Shown: positions 53,697 through 63,476, counted from the first letter of the stretch. The stretch is DNA of 63,534 nucleotides from Comamonadaceae bacterium (GCA_013297925.1 JAAFJC010000010.1:1-63534); one strand, 5' to 3'. The notes: a model not told the origin generated them from the sequence alone. Made by a program: numbers and translations.

Positions 53697-55208
53697 CTAC
53701 TGAAACGCCACCTCAGCAAAGCTCCTCAATTTCCGGCTGTGCAATTGCTCTGCCCCCAGCTCGCGCAGAATTTCCACCGCTCTCATGCCGATACGCAAAT
53801 GCTGGTCCACGCGATCACGATAAAACTGATTGGCCATGCCAGGGAGTTTGATTTCGCCGTGCAGGGGTTTGTCGCTCACGCACAGCAGCGTGCCGTAGGG
53901 GACGCGGAAGCGGAAGCCGTTGGCGGCTATTGTTGCGCTTTCCATGTCTAGGGCGATGGCGCGGCTTTGGTTGAAGCGTTGGCTGAGTTTGGACAGGCCA
54001 AGCAGCTCCCAGTTGCGGTTGTCTGTGGAGGCGACGGTGCCTGTGCGCAGCAGTTGCTTCAATTCGCTTTTGGGCAGATTCGCCACTTCGGCCACGGCTT
54101 GCTGCAGCGCCACTTGCACTTCGGCGAGTGCGGGGATGGGTACCCAGAGCGGGAGATCTTCATCGAGCACATGATCGTCTCGCACATAGGCATGCGCGAG
54201 CACGTAGTCGCCCAAGGCTTGGCTGTTGCGGAGACCTGCGCAGTGGCCGAGCATGAGCCAGGCATGGGGGCGGAGCACGGCGATGTGATCGGTGATGTTT
54301 TTCGCGTTCGCGGGGCCGACGCCGATGTTCACCATGGTGACGCCACTGTGATCTTTGCGCACGAGGTGATAGGCGGGCATTTGCGGCAGGCGCGGGGGTT
54401 CTTTGCCTAATGCGTCAAGCGCTTCAGCCGGCAAGCCCACGCGCCGCATCACCACATTGCCGGGCGCGACGAAGGCGATGTATTCGCTCTTGGGGTTGGC
54501 CATCTCTTGGCGGCAGAGGTTGACGAATTCGTCGATGTAGAACTGATAGTTCGTCAGCAGCACATAGTTTTGAAAATGCTCAGTTGAAGTGCCAGTGTAG
54601 TGGCGCAGGCGGTGCAGGGAATAATCAATGCGCGGGGCGGTAAACAGGGATAGCGGCTGGGCGCGGCCTGCGGCTTCAAAGGTACCGTTGGCAATGTCAT
54701 CGTTCATCGCACCGAGATCGGGCAGATCAAACACATCGCGCATCAGGGCGCGGCGATCTGGCGGGATATTGCCTTCGACGTGATCGTGATCGGCGAAAGA
54801 GAAATGAATCGGGATAGGTTCGTTGCTCGTGCCCACTTCAAGCTCACCGCCGTGATTTTTCAGGAGCAGATCAAGCTGCTTGAGCAGATAGTTTTCAAAC
54901 AGATCGGGCTTGGTGATCGTGGTCTCAAACGTGCCCACGCCTTGCACGAAGCCGAAGCTGAGTTTCTTAGGCGCTGCGCCTTGCCGCGTGAGGCTTTGGG
55001 TGCGAAGGCGCACGAAGGGATAGCAAGCGCGCACACGGCCTGCTTTGAGCGTGCCGGCCACGAAGGCATCGAGGCTGGTGCGCAAATGCGCGAGGCTGTT
55101 GTCGTAGATCGCTTGAATTTGCTTGACGGCGGCTGCTGCCTCGGTATAGCGACCGGGAGCAATGAAAGGGGCATTCAGCGTTGTGCTGTGACTATTTGTA
55201 GTTTCCAT
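53697..55208 (-). CDS. amn: AMP nucleosidase
   Basis: Splits AMP into adenine and ribose-5-phosphate, lowering the AMP pool. 503 residues. The N-terminal domain has RVRACYPFVRLRT. The C-terminal nucleoside phosphorylase-like domain has VTMVNIGVGPANAKNITDH, LMLGHCAGLR, LDMESATIAANG and LCVSDKPLHGE. Start 39 bp from the divergent SDR gene. Confidence 0.95.
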   Translation of the reverse strand: METTNSHSTTLNAPFIAPGRYTEAAAAVKQIQAIYDNSLAHLRTSLDAFVAGTLKAGRVRACYPFVRLRTQSLTRQGAAPKKLSFGFVQGVGTFETTITKPDLFENYLLKQLDLLLKNHGGELEVGTSNEPIPIHFSFADHDHVEGNIPPDRRALMRDVFDLPDLGAMNDDIANGTFEAAGRAQPLSLFTAPRIDYSLHRLRHYTGTSTEHFQNYVLLTNYQFYIDEFVNLCRQEMANPKSEYIAFVAPGNVVMRRVGLPAEALDALGKEPPRLPQMPAYHLVRKDHSGVTMVNIGVGPANAKNITDHIAVLRPHAWLMLGHCAGLRNSQALGDYVLAHAYVRDDHVLDEDLPLWVPIPALAEVQVALQQAVAEVANLPKSELKQLLRTGTVASTDNRNWELLGLSKLSQRFNQSRAIALDMESATIAANGFRFRVPYGTLLCVSDKPLHGEIKLPGMANQFYRDRVDQHLRIGMRAVEILRELGAEQLHSRKLRSFAEVAFQ

Positions 55209-55247
55209 GCAGAATGATACGCACTTTTATATGACAGGCGATACGAG

Positions 55248-55964
55248 ATGACGGATAAGGAAAATACGGCGCTGGTGATAGGCGCATCGGGCGGACTGGG
55301 TGCGGCTTTCAAGACTCAATTGCTCTCGGGCGGCGGTTTTTCTCAGGTGCTGGGGCTATCTCGTAGCGTCAGTGATGAGGGCGCACCTTTGCTGGATATC
55401 ACGGATGAATCGAGCATTGCCGAAAGCGCTGAATGGCTCAAATCGAAATGCATCGAGCAACCACTGCGCCTCGTGATCGTAGCTACGGGCTTCTTGCACA
55501 ACACAGGCAATGGCCCTGAGCGCAGCTTGTCGCAGCTTGATGCGACCTATTTAGCCCAAGTCTTCGCCATCAACACTATCGGCCCGGGCTTGTTGCTCAA
55601 GCATCTCGCGCCCTTGTTGCCAAAGAGCGGCGATGTAAAACTCGCCTTCATCTCCGCCAAAGTCGGCAGCATTAGCGACAACGCCCTAGGCGGCTGGTAT
55701 GGCTACCGCGCCTCCAAAGCTGCGCTCAACCAAATCGTCAAAACCGCCTCCATTGAGCTGGCACGGCGCAACAAGCAAACCTGCTGCATCGCCTTGCATC
55801 CCGGCACGGTAGCCACGCAACTCTCCGATCCGTTCAGCAAAACTGGCCTCAATGTGCGGGAGCCAGCCATGGCTGCGCAAGAAATTTTGCATGTGATTGA
55901 CAGGCTGACGCCGCAAGACAATGGCCGATTCGTCGATTACCGAGGTGAGCAGTTGCCTTGGTGA
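55248..55964 (+). CDS. Short-chain dehydrogenase, C-factor/CsgA-like
   Basis: 238 residues. NAD(P)-binding LVIGASGGLGAAF, INTIGPGLLLKHL and the catalytic YGYRASKAALNQIVK. The C-terminus CCIALHPGTVATQLSDPF and GRFVDYRGEQLPW resembles the C-factor-like SDR group. Substrate unknown. Confidence 0.85.
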   Translation: MTDKENTALVIGASGGLGAAFKTQLLSGGGFSQVLGLSRSVSDEGAPLLDITDESSIAESAEWLKSKCIEQPLRLVIVATGFLHNTGNGPERSLSQLDATYLAQVFAINTIGPGLLLKHLAPLLPKSGDVKLAFISAKVGSISDNALGGWYGYRASKAALNQIVKTASIELARRNKQTCCIALHPGTVATQLSDPFSKTGLNVREPAMAAQEILHVIDRLTPQDNGRFVDYRGEQLPW

Positions 55965-55982
55965 AACTTGGTTTTTAGTCTT

Positions 55983-56049
55983 GAATTTAAGAAGAAACGG
56001 TTGATTGCCGGCATGAATGCTGCGAGAGCAGCTATAAAGTTAATAGCAA
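55983..56049 (-). repeat. ATGCCGGCGA-core repeat between the SDR and antiporter genes
   Basis: Minus-strand copy: TTTATAGCTGCTCTCGCAG, core ATGCCGGCAA and an A/T-rich tail. Lies in the presumed promoter region of the antiporter gene. Confidence 0.8.
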
Positions 56050-56134
56050 ACATATTTCCTACAGGCTGTAACTGCTGACCACTCTTACATCCTTTGTCAT
56101 GCAACTGGCATCAAGCCGTTCTAAGGTAGGAGGT

Positions 56135-57658
56135 ATGAATACTTGGTTGAGCAATTTTCAGGACATGGTGCAGGCACAGCTGGAGCCTTGGATGCCTTGG
56201 GCAGACGATGCTCTGCGCGCCGTGAGCGGCTGGCTGGCGCAGATGCCGGCTGTGGTGTGGATCGGCGCTTTGCTCTGGCTGGCGATGCGCGTGGCGGATC
56301 GCGTGCAGCGCTGGGGCGGGTTGCGGAGCACGGCCTATGGTGGCTGCGGGCTGCTGGCTGCGCTTGCCGCGCTGCTCTTTTTCGATGCCGCGAGTTTGCA
56401 AACCCTAGCGGTGCAAACGCAGTGGCTCTTTGATATGGCGCTGGGCTGGGTGCTCTTTACTGTGGGGCAGCGGATGGATATGCGCTGGCTGCTGCGCAAC
56501 AAGGCACTGGCGGCGACGGCGGTGCTGGAGTTTGCGCTCACGGCGCTGGTGGTGAGCGGCTTGCTCATCATGCTCGGGCTGGCTTGGCCTGCTGCTGCGG
56601 TGGCGGGCATTGTGGCTGCGCATAGCTCGCCTGTGGTGCTTTCCAGCTTCATGCCTGATTGGCAGGCCGATGGGCAAATCAGCGCGCGAGGCTTGCATTT
56701 GGGCGGCATCAATACGCTTCTGGCTGCGCTTTGCCTACCGCTTCTGCTCGTGATTGCTGAGGCTTGGCAGCAAGGCGCAGCGAGCAGCACGCCAGCGGCG
56801 GCAACGTTGTGGCCCGGCTTGCCTCTGATTCAACGCAGCGGCTGGGATCTGGCGCAGCCGCTCTTGCTGCTGATCTTGAGCCTGGCCGTGGGCGCGGCGC
56901 TAGGGCGCTTGCTCGCGCGCCAGCCTGCAGCTAGGAATGGCCAAGGAGCGGCATCGCATGTGGGCAGCGACAGCATGGGCTTGGTGGCAGCGGCTTGCGT
57001 CTGCGCAGGCTTGGCGCAATGGTGGGGCGCGCCGGCTTGGGCGGCCTGCTTGGCGCTTGGCTTGGGGCTGCGCAGCCCGCAGGGCGCGGCTTGGCGCGAA
57101 GGGCAGGGCTTGCAAGTGGCGCTGACTGCGCTCTCGCAATTGCTGCTGTTTGCCCTGTCTGCGCTCATCTTGGTAGCGCTCTGGACGCAGGGCGCGGCGC
57201 GCTTCACATCGCTGGATGTGGCCATCGGCATGATGATTCCGCTGGTGGCGCTGATTGTGCTCGCGCGATTGGGCATCAAGCTGCTCGTTTGCACGCTCAC
57301 AGCGCGCTGGGCGGGGCTGCGCTGGCAGCAGGGCTTTGCGCTGGGGCTTGGCATGCAGCCACTCTCGTTCACAGGGCTTGCGCTTCTCCTACTCGCATGG
57401 CCCGCGCTGATGCAAGGAGATGCGCTATTGGCTGGCAGCTTGGTGGCAGCGCTGGTGCTGAGCGATTGGCTCTCGCCGCTCTTGCTGCGCACTCTCTTGC
57501 AGCGCTGCGGAGAAATTGCGCATGAGGAGATTTCGGGGCTCAACAGCCGAAGCAGCACGCAGCCCACGCGAGTGGACACCTCAAGCATCCCTCCTCAAAA
57601 CACACCGCTCACACCGACCCAGCTCGCCACGCAACACGCACTCATGACTCCGATGTAA
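56135..57658 (+). CDS. CPA2-type cation/proton antiporter
   Basis: About 507 residues with 12 or so membrane segments. AAHSSPVVLSSF resembles the conserved helix of Na+/H+ and K+/H+ exchangers of the CPA2 (Kef/YbaL) group, though the usual acidic ion-binding residue there is replaced. No RCK or TrkA domain follows. ATG 56135 has a strong AGGAGG, but only one base away, which is too close. ATG 56099 or 56165 may be used instead. It stands 3 bp before the YbdK-like gene. Confidence 0.7.
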   Translation: MNTWLSNFQDMVQAQLEPWMPWADDALRAVSGWLAQMPAVVWIGALLWLAMRVADRVQRWGGLRSTAYGGCGLLAALAALLFFDAASLQTLAVQTQWLFDMALGWVLFTVGQRMDMRWLLRNKALAATAVLEFALTALVVSGLLIMLGLAWPAAAVAGIVAAHSSPVVLSSFMPDWQADGQISARGLHLGGINTLLAALCLPLLLVIAEAWQQGAASSTPAAATLWPGLPLIQRSGWDLAQPLLLLILSLAVGAALGRLLARQPAARNGQGAASHVGSDSMGLVAAACVCAGLAQWWGAPAWAACLALGLGLRSPQGAAWREGQGLQVALTALSQLLLFALSALILVALWTQGAARFTSLDVAIGMMIPLVALIVLARLGIKLLVCTLTARWAGLRWQQGFALGLGMQPLSFTGLALLLLAWPALMQGDALLAGSLVAALVLSDWLSPLLLRTLLQRCGEIAHEEISGLNSRSSTQPTRVDTSSIPPQNTPLTPTQLATQHALMTPM

Positions 57659-57661
57659 ACC

Positions 57662-58903
57662 ATGCTCACTTTCACCCCCTCCAAACCCTTTACCGTTGGC
57701 GTCGAGCTGGAGCTCCAGCTCTTGCATGCACGCGAGGGCACACTTGCACGCGATGCGCCAGATCTGATCGCGCTGCTTCATCGCAGTAAAGATGGCTTTG
57801 ATCGCTTCAAACCCGAGATCACCGAGAGCATGATTGAGCTCAACAGCTCGGTGCATCATCAGCATGACACTTTGCTTGCGGAGCTGTGCGAACTCAGGAG
57901 CCGTACCGTGCAGGCCGCCGATCAGCTCAATATCGCGATCAGCGGCGGCGGCGCGCATCCTTCGGCGCTTTGGCGCGAGCGGCGCATTTATCCCACCGAG
58001 CGCTTCTTGCATGTTTCGCGCTTGTACGGTTACTTAGCCAAGCAATTCACGGTGTTTGGCCAGCATGTGCATGTGGGCGTGGGCTCGGGTGATTTGGCCA
58101 TTGAGCTCACGCAGCGCCTGCTGCCCTACATCCCACATTTCATCGCGCTCTCAGCGGCGAGCCCGTTTGCGCAAGGGGAAGACACCTCGTTTGAAACTTC
58201 TCGCTTGCACGCTGTGGCGATGTTTCCACTTTCAGGCCACATGCCTCGCCTCAAAGATTGGGAAGATTTCAACGCTTACTTTGGCGAGATGGTGAGCTAC
58301 GGTATTGTGGAGAGCATCAAAGATTTTTATTGGGATATTCGCCCCAAGCCAGAATACGGCACGGTGGAAGTGCGCATTTTTGATACACCGCTCACCGTAG
58401 AGATGGCGGCTGCTTTGGGTGCATTGGTGCAAACGCTCTCCGTGCATTTGCTCAATTCAGATGCCGAGAAACACACACCTGTGGGCGATATCGCCAGCAC
58501 CCGCGTCTATGGCTACAACCGCTTCCAAGCCTGCCGCTTTGGCTTTGATGCACAGCTGGCCAATCCACATATGCGCCCGATTGAACAACAGGGCATGCCG
58601 CACGGCGCGCGGCAAAGCGTGCATCTGGGCGATAGCTTGCTCAATCTGCTCGCGCGCCTCATGCCCGTGGCCGCGCAGCTGGGCACGGTACGGCCGCTCA
58701 TGATGCTGCAAGAGCTCACAGCCTCCAGGCAAAATGGCGCGAGTTGGATGCGCGCCATGCAGGCGCAGTGCGGGGATTTGCGGGAGCTGATGATTCAGCA
58801 AGCTGAACTATTTCGTGGGACTGCGGAGAACAAACCAGCTGTGCAGAGCGTGCCAGCGAACGCAGTTAAACGTGAACCGCGTTTGGAGTTGGTTGGGACT
58901 TAA
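57662..58903 (+). CDS. YbdK-family carboxylate-amine ligase
   Basis: 413 residues of the GCS2 glutamate-cysteine ligase family. VGVELELQLL, KPEITESMIELNS, the His-rich VFGQHVHVGVGSGD and TVEVRIFDTP are typical. Some members make gamma-glutamyl amides with low activity; the physiological product is unknown. The gene directly follows the antiporter gene. Confidence 0.9.
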   Translation: MLTFTPSKPFTVGVELELQLLHAREGTLARDAPDLIALLHRSKDGFDRFKPEITESMIELNSSVHHQHDTLLAELCELRSRTVQAADQLNIAISGGGAHPSALWRERRIYPTERFLHVSRLYGYLAKQFTVFGQHVHVGVGSGDLAIELTQRLLPYIPHFIALSAASPFAQGEDTSFETSRLHAVAMFPLSGHMPRLKDWEDFNAYFGEMVSYGIVESIKDFYWDIRPKPEYGTVEVRIFDTPLTVEMAAALGALVQTLSVHLLNSDAEKHTPVGDIASTRVYGYNRFQACRFGFDAQLANPHMRPIEQQGMPHGARQSVHLGDSLLNLLARLMPVAAQLGTVRPLMMLQELTASRQNGASWMRAMQAQCGDLRELMIQQAELFRGTAENKPAVQSVPANAVKREPRLELVGT

Positions 58904-60033
58904 GCGGGATAGATTCCGCCAAGGATACGTGCACCACGCGCGCCTGTCACGCTGGTGAGCGGCAAGGCAACCCGCTCCACGCATTGCCGCGCCAGCCATG
59001 CAAAAGCCACGGCTTCCACATCTTGCGGCGGCAAGCCGCGCTCTGCGCTGCTGATCACTTTTGCCCCAGGAATCAAGGCTTGCAGGCGCTGCATCAGCGC
59101 AGCATTGAATGCACCACCACCGCAGACGATCAATTCTTGGAGCGGCTGGCTGCTCTTATTTTCATAGCTATTCGCGCAGGCAGACACTGTGCTCGCGGTC
59201 AATTCGAGCAGTGTGCGTTGCACATCTCGCGGCTTGGCGCTAACAAAATTCGTAAGATGTTTGTAGAGCCATTCAGGACTAAACAAATCTCGTCCCGTGC
59301 TTTTCGGAGGGGGTAAAGCAAAGTAAGGCTCGGCCAGCATTTGCTCCAGCAAGGCAGGAATGATGTGCCCACTCGCTCCCCAAACGCCAGCCGCATCAAA
59401 GCTTTGCCCCGTGTGCTTGTGAACCCAAAAATCCATCAACGCATTCGCCGGGCCACAATCAAACCCCACCGTGCTGCCATCGCCATGCAACACAGTGAGA
59501 TTGCTGATGCCGCCCAGATTGAGCACGCCCACGGTTGAAGCGCCTTGAGCAAACCAAGCCCGATGAAAAAACGGCGCAAGCGGCGCGCCTTGCCCGCCCG
59601 CCGCCACATCACGGCTGCGAAAATCTGCCGCCACATCAATGCCGGTGAGCTCTGCGAGCAACGATGGATTGCACAGCTGAACCGTGTAGCCAGTTTGGTC
59701 AAACATCTGTGGCCGATGCCGCACGGTTTGGCCATGTGCGCCGATCGCGCGAATGTCTTGAGGTTTGAGGCCCGTTTTAGCTAGCAGCGCATTGACTGCT
59801 TGCGCATAGAGACGCATAAGTGCATTGGTGGCGAGCGCAGCATTGTGCAATTCATCAGAGCCTGAGCTGTTTAAAGCCATCAAATTCGCTCTTAAATTGA
59901 TAGCTATTCCCGCAGATTCTATGCCGGCGACATGCGGTTTTTGCTTTGAAAAATCCACCAAGGCAGCATCGACGCCATCCATCGACGTGCCTGACATGAG
60001 CCCGATATAGAGCCTTGAGTCGTTATTGCGCAC
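58900..60033 (-). CDS. anmK: Anhydro-N-acetylmuramic acid kinase
   Basis: Recycles peptidoglycan sugar: phosphorylates and opens 1,6-anhydro-MurNAc. 377 residues. YIGLMSGTSMDGVDAAL, GAHGQTVRHRP, DVAAGGQGAPLAPFFH, LNLGGISNLT and VCGGGAFN are the family motifs. GTG 60033 is the only start that keeps the N-terminus; longer readings run into the peptidase gene, which it overlaps by 11 bp. Residues 30-50 are written by an ATGCCGGCGA-core repeat, yet the segment has the length I recall for E. coli AnmK. A weaker possible copy lies near 59155-59195. Confidence 0.92.
   Translation of the reverse strand: MRNNDSRLYIGLMSGTSMDGVDAALVDFSKQKPHVAGIESAGIAINLRANLMALNSSGSDELHNAALATNALMRLYAQAVNALLAKTGLKPQDIRAIGAHGQTVRHRPQMFDQTGYTVQLCNPSLLAELTGIDVAADFRSRDVAAGGQGAPLAPFFHRAWFAQGASTVGVLNLGGISNLTVLHGDGSTVGFDCGPANALMDFWVHKHTGQSFDAAGVWGASGHIIPALLEQMLAEPYFALPPPKSTGRDLFSPEWLYKHLTNFVSAKPRDVQRTLLELTASTVSACANSYENKSSQPLQELIVCGGGAFNAALMQRLQALIPGAKVISSAERGLPPQDVEAVAFAWLARQCVERVALPLTSVTGARGARILGGIYPA
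59886..59947 (+). repeat. ATGCCGGCGA-core repeat inside anmK
   Basis: Plus-strand copy: CTCTTAAATTGATAGC, CCCGCAGATTCT, core ATGCCGGCGA, tail CATGCGGTTTTT. Read antisense by anmK as AGIESAGIAINLRAN, the same frame as in the histidine kinase copy (AGTDTAQGAITLRAN). Confidence 0.87.
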
Positions 60034-61402
60034 TGGCCAATTGCAGGCTTGCGGCAGCAGCGAGTTTGCGGCGCACGTCTTGCGCCAAACTAGTAAACGC
60101 AGGGCGAGAAGCAGCGCTAAGCTGCACGCTCTCACTCTGTTTGGCCAGTGTCATCGGGTCATGGTGCACGCCATTGACGCGGAATTCAAAATGCAAATGC
60201 GGCCCAGTGCTCCAGCCCGTGGAGCCCACCGTACCAATGTTTTGCCCTTGGCTGATCGCTTGGCTTTTGCGCACGGCAATCGTGTGCATGTGCGCATACA
60301 GCGTGCTCTTGCCATCGCGGTGCTTGATCTCCACCACATTGCCATAGCCGCGCTGTACGCCAGCAAAGTCCACCACACCATCGCCTACGCTGCGAATCGG
60401 CGTGCCGGTCGGTGCGGCGTAGTCCACGCCGGTGTGCATGCGGAATTGCTTGGCAATCGGGTGCATGCGGCCACCGAAGCCGCTGGTCACGCGTGAGAAT
60501 TCCAACGGCGAGGCAAGGAAGGCTTTGCGCAGGCTGTTACCTTCTAACGTGAAATACTGCCCCTTGGCTGCGCCCGGCTCTTGGAACCACACCGCAGAAT
60601 ATGTCTTGCCGGCATTCACAAAATCTGCCGACAGCACGCGCCCAGCGCGCAGCGGCTCGCCATCGGCCTCCAAGCTTTCATAGACGACGCTGAAGCGATC
60701 GCCCTTGCGCAGTGCGCGGATGAAATCAATGTCGCCTGAGAAAATTTCTGCCAGCTGCACAGCCACAGCATCGGGAATGCGCGATTCATCCGTTGCGGCA
60801 AACAAAGAGGATTTGATCGTGCCCGAGGCCAAGCGGGTGTTGGCGAGCAAAGCTGCGGTTTCTAATTTGCTGACGAGTTGACCATTTTGCTTTTGCACGA
60901 CCAATCGCTGGAAGTTGGCACTGTCGTCGGGTGTCCAGCGCGCGGTGAGCTTGGTGAGCGCATTGCTGCTATCCACTTCCACCGTCACGCCTCGGCCGGT
61001 GCGGCCAAGCAGGGCCTGGCGAGTCAGGCCGTCGTTGCGGATGAATTGCACAGCAGCCGCATCGAGCACACCGAGACGGCGCAGCAGGCTGTCGGCCGTG
61101 TCGTTGCTGCGGGTGGTGTCGCTGCGGTAGAGCACGAATGGGGCGATGGGCTCAGCCACCAGTGTTTGCACAGCTGCTGAGCGAGGCGCTGGCTCCACGC
61201 TCTCGATCACTTGGCGCACAGGCATCGTGCTCGGATCGGGCACGAGGGTGGAGACAGCGTAGGCCGTTGCACCTGTGCCGAGCAAGACGCTACCCACGAG
61301 CGCAAGCACGCGGCGCGGATGACGCTGCGCAACTTGGACCAAAGCGTGAGCCGCATCAGCAGTTTGCGAAGCAGCAGTAGAAATCAGGCTCGAAAAACTC
61401 AA
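60023..61402 (-). CDS. M23-family peptidoglycan endopeptidase
   Basis: 459 residues. One N-terminal membrane anchor (VLALVGSVLLGTGATAYAV, about 34-52) is followed by an OapA/LysM-like middle part (about 100-290) and a C-terminal LytM domain. The zinc ligands are visible in FRMHTGVDYAAPTGT and GPHLHFEFRVNG. MepM/YebA-type enzymes cut peptide cross-links to allow wall growth. It is adjacent to anmK, a cell-wall recycling gene, and divergent from tyrS across 149 bp. Confidence 0.92.
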   Translation of the reverse strand: MSFSSLISTAASQTADAAHALVQVAQRHPRRVLALVGSVLLGTGATAYAVSTLVPDPSTMPVRQVIESVEPAPRSAAVQTLVAEPIAPFVLYRSDTTRSNDTADSLLRRLGVLDAAAVQFIRNDGLTRQALLGRTGRGVTVEVDSSNALTKLTARWTPDDSANFQRLVVQKQNGQLVSKLETAALLANTRLASGTIKSSLFAATDESRIPDAVAVQLAEIFSGDIDFIRALRKGDRFSVVYESLEADGEPLRAGRVLSADFVNAGKTYSAVWFQEPGAAKGQYFTLEGNSLRKAFLASPLEFSRVTSGFGGRMHPIAKQFRMHTGVDYAAPTGTPIRSVGDGVVDFAGVQRGYGNVVEIKHRDGKSTLYAHMHTIAVRKSQAISQGQNIGTVGSTGWSTGPHLHFEFRVNGVHHDPMTLAKQSESVQLSAASRPAFTSLAQDVRRKLAAAASLQLASAQ

Positions 61403-61551
61403 AACTACAATCCAACGATCAAATCAAACGGCTGCAATGCAAATTTGCAGACAGTTTCAGTATTTCCAAAAGGGCAGCCACGTAAAATTCGACTGCTTGG
61501 CGATCAATGAGTATAGCCGAGCGAAATACGGGGCTAAGCGGGAAAACACTT

Positions 61552-62808
61552 ATGAATCAAGCACTTACAACTAATCATGCATCCAGTAGTACAAAGGTAT
61601 CAGATACCGTTGAGCATGCCATGGCGGTAAGCCTGCGCGGCGTGGAAGAGCTGATCCCGCAGGAAGAATGGCTTAAAAAGCTGCAAAAGAGCGAAAAAAC
61701 CGGCGTTCCGCTGCGAATCAAGCTCGGCCTTGATCCCACCGCGCCTGATCTGCACGTGGGCCACACGGTGGTGCTCAACAAAATGCGCCAGCTTCAAGAC
61801 CTCGGCCACACTGTCATTTTCTTGATCGGCGATTTCACCAGCATGATCGGCGACCCCTCCGGCCGCAACTCCACCCGCCCGCCGCTCACCAGAAGCCAAA
61901 TCGAAGACAACGCGAAAACTTACTACAAACAAGCCAGCCTCGTGCTCGATCCCACCAAAACCGAGATCCGCTACAACAGCGAATGGAGCGATCCGCTCGG
62001 CGCACGCGGCATGATCGAGCTGTCTGCCAAATACACCGTGGCTCGCATGATGGAGCGCGATGATTTTCACAAGCGCTACACCACCGGCCAGAGTATCAGC
62101 GTGCATGAATTTCTCTATCCCCTCATGCAAGGCTACGATTCGGTTGCACTCAAGAGTGATCTAGAGCTCGGCGGTACCGATCAAAAATTCAACCTGCTCA
62201 TGGGCCGTAACCTCCAGCAAGAATACGGCCAAGAGCCCCAATGCATTCTCACCATGCCCCTGCTCGTCGGCCTTGACGGCGTGGACAAAATGAGCAAGAG
62301 CAAAAACAACTACATCGGCATCACGGAAGATGCGAACACGATGTTTGCCAAAGTCCTCAAGATCGATGACACCCTCATGTGGAATTGGTACGAGCTTCTC
62401 TCGTTCAAATCTTTGGAAGACATTGCTGCGCTGAAACGCGAGACCGAAGCAGGCCGCAACCCCAAAGAAGCCAAGGTCATGCTCGCCAAAGAAATCACCG
62501 CGCGTTTCCACTCAGCAGCAGCAGCAGACGCCGCCGAGCAAGACTTCATCAACCGTAGCAAAGGCGGTGTGCCCGATGACATCGCAGAGGTGACGGTATC
62601 GCTAGCTGGCGCAGCCGAGCTAGGCATCGGAGCCATCCTCAAAGCCGCCAAACTCACAGAATCCACCGGCGAAGCCAACCGCCACATCGACGGCGGCGCA
62701 GTCCGCGTAGACGGCACAGTCATCAGCGACAAAGCCCTCAAGCTTGGTGCGGGGACGTATGTGATGCAGGTGGGGAAGAGGAAATTTGCGAAGGTTGCGC
62801 TGAGCTAA
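61552..62808 (+). CDS. tyrS: Tyrosyl-tRNA synthetase
   Basis: Class I synthetase, 418 residues from ATG 61552. The HIGH-type motif is PDLHVGHT, followed by [13 protein letters not shown] and [11 protein letters not shown], the KMSKS loop is [11 protein letters not shown], and a C-terminal S4 RNA-binding domain ends the protein ([12 protein letters not shown]). A longer frame opens at 61507, but ATG 61552 (MNQALTTNH) is likelier. dtd follows after 2 bp. Confidence 0.96.
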   Translation: MNQALTTNHASSSTKVSDTVEHAMAVSLRGVEELIPQEEWLKKLQKSEKTGVPLRIKLGLDPTAPDLHVGHTVVLNKMRQLQDLGHTVIFLIGDFTSMIGDPSGRNSTRPPLTRSQIEDNAKTYYKQASLVLDPTKTEIRYNSEWSDPLGARGMIELSAKYTVARMMERDDFHKRYTTGQSISVHEFLYPLMQGYDSVALKSDLELGGTDQKFNLLMGRNLQQEYGQEPQCILTMPLLVGLDGVDKMSKSKNNYIGITEDANTMFAKVLKIDDTLMWNWYELLSFKSLEDIAALKRETEAGRNPKEAKVMLAKEITARFHSAAAADAAEQDFINRSKGGVPDDIAEVTVSLAGAAELGIGAILKAAKLTESTGEANRHIDGGAVRVDGTVISDKALKLGAGTYVMQVGKRKFAKVALS

Positions 62809-62810
62809 GA

Positions 62811-63266
62811 ATGCAAACTATTCTTCAGCGCGTCCAGCAGGCCAGCGTCACCGTTGAAGGCCAAACCATCGGCGTAATCAATCACGGTCTGCTGATCCTG
62901 CTCTGCGCAGAGCGAGGCGATACGGATGTGTTGGTAGAAAAAATGCTCGCCAAAATCTTGAAGCTGCGCATCTTCAGCGATGAAGCGGGCAAGATGAATC
63001 GATCGGTGCAAGATGTGGGTGGTGGTTTGCTGGTGGTGAGTCAGTTCACGTTGGCAGCGGATGTGAGCGGCGGTAATCGCCCGAGTTTTACGAATGCCGC
63101 ACCGCCCGATGAGGGGCGCAGACTGTATGAGTTGTTCGTGCAGCAGGCCCGCGCCGCGCACCCCATCGTCCAAACCGGCCAATTCGCCGCAGACATGAAA
63201 GTCTCGCTGATTAACGATGGCCCCGTAACGATCCCGATTCGGATGACGGCTGAACCACAACCTTAG
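62811..63266 (+). CDS. dtd: D-aminoacyl-tRNA deacylase
   Basis: 151 residues. Removes D-amino acids wrongly attached to t[17 protein letters not shown]-like start ([14 protein letters not shown]), [17 protein letters not shown] and the Gly-cisPro segment NDGPVTIPI are diagnostic. Placed 2 bp behind tyrS, fitting because D-Tyr-tRNA is a main substrate. Confidence 0.96.
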   Translation: MQTILQRVQQASVTVEGQTIGVINHGLLILLCAERGDTDVLVEKMLAKILKLRIFSDEAGKMNRSVQDVGGGLLVVSQFTLAADVSGGNRPSFTNAAPPDEGRRLYELFVQQARAAHPIVQTGQFAADMKVSLINDGPVTIPIRMTAEPQP

Positions 63267-63299
63267 TAAGCCAGCAGTGATTGGGTTATCCCCCGCAGA

Positions 63300-63351
63300 A
63301 AAATAAAGGGGGAGGCACGCGCGCAGCGCCAGCCGGAGGACATTTTCGGAG
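63300..63351 (+). repeat. GGAGGACAT-type repeat, copy 3
   Basis: AATAAAGGGGGAGGC, then CGCGCGCAGCGCCA, GCCGGAGGACATT. Looser match to the two copies near 800-1048, with a shorter middle. It lies in the gap behind dtd. Confidence 0.65.
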
Positions 63352-63409
63352 GGGGATAGCCCAAGCGCTGCCAGCGTCGTGATGACGTTGCACGTAACGT
63401 CAAGAGAAC

Positions 63410-63476
63410 TATCAATTCAATAGCACCCCGCGCAGTAAACATCCCAACCACTTGCCCAAAACACTTCAAAAAGGCA
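63410..63476 (+). repeat. ATGCCGGCGA-core repeat, eroded copy
   Basis: Keeps ATCAATTCAATAGCACC, CGCGCAGTA and the tail CTTCAAAAAGGC, but the core is changed to ACATCCCAACC. Intergenic between dtd and the edge tRNA. Confidence 0.6.

Noticed and set aside
59155-59195. Second repeat copy inside anmK
   Set aside because: ATAGCTATTCGCGCAG matches the 5' half of the consensus, but core and tail are missing; kept only as a remark.
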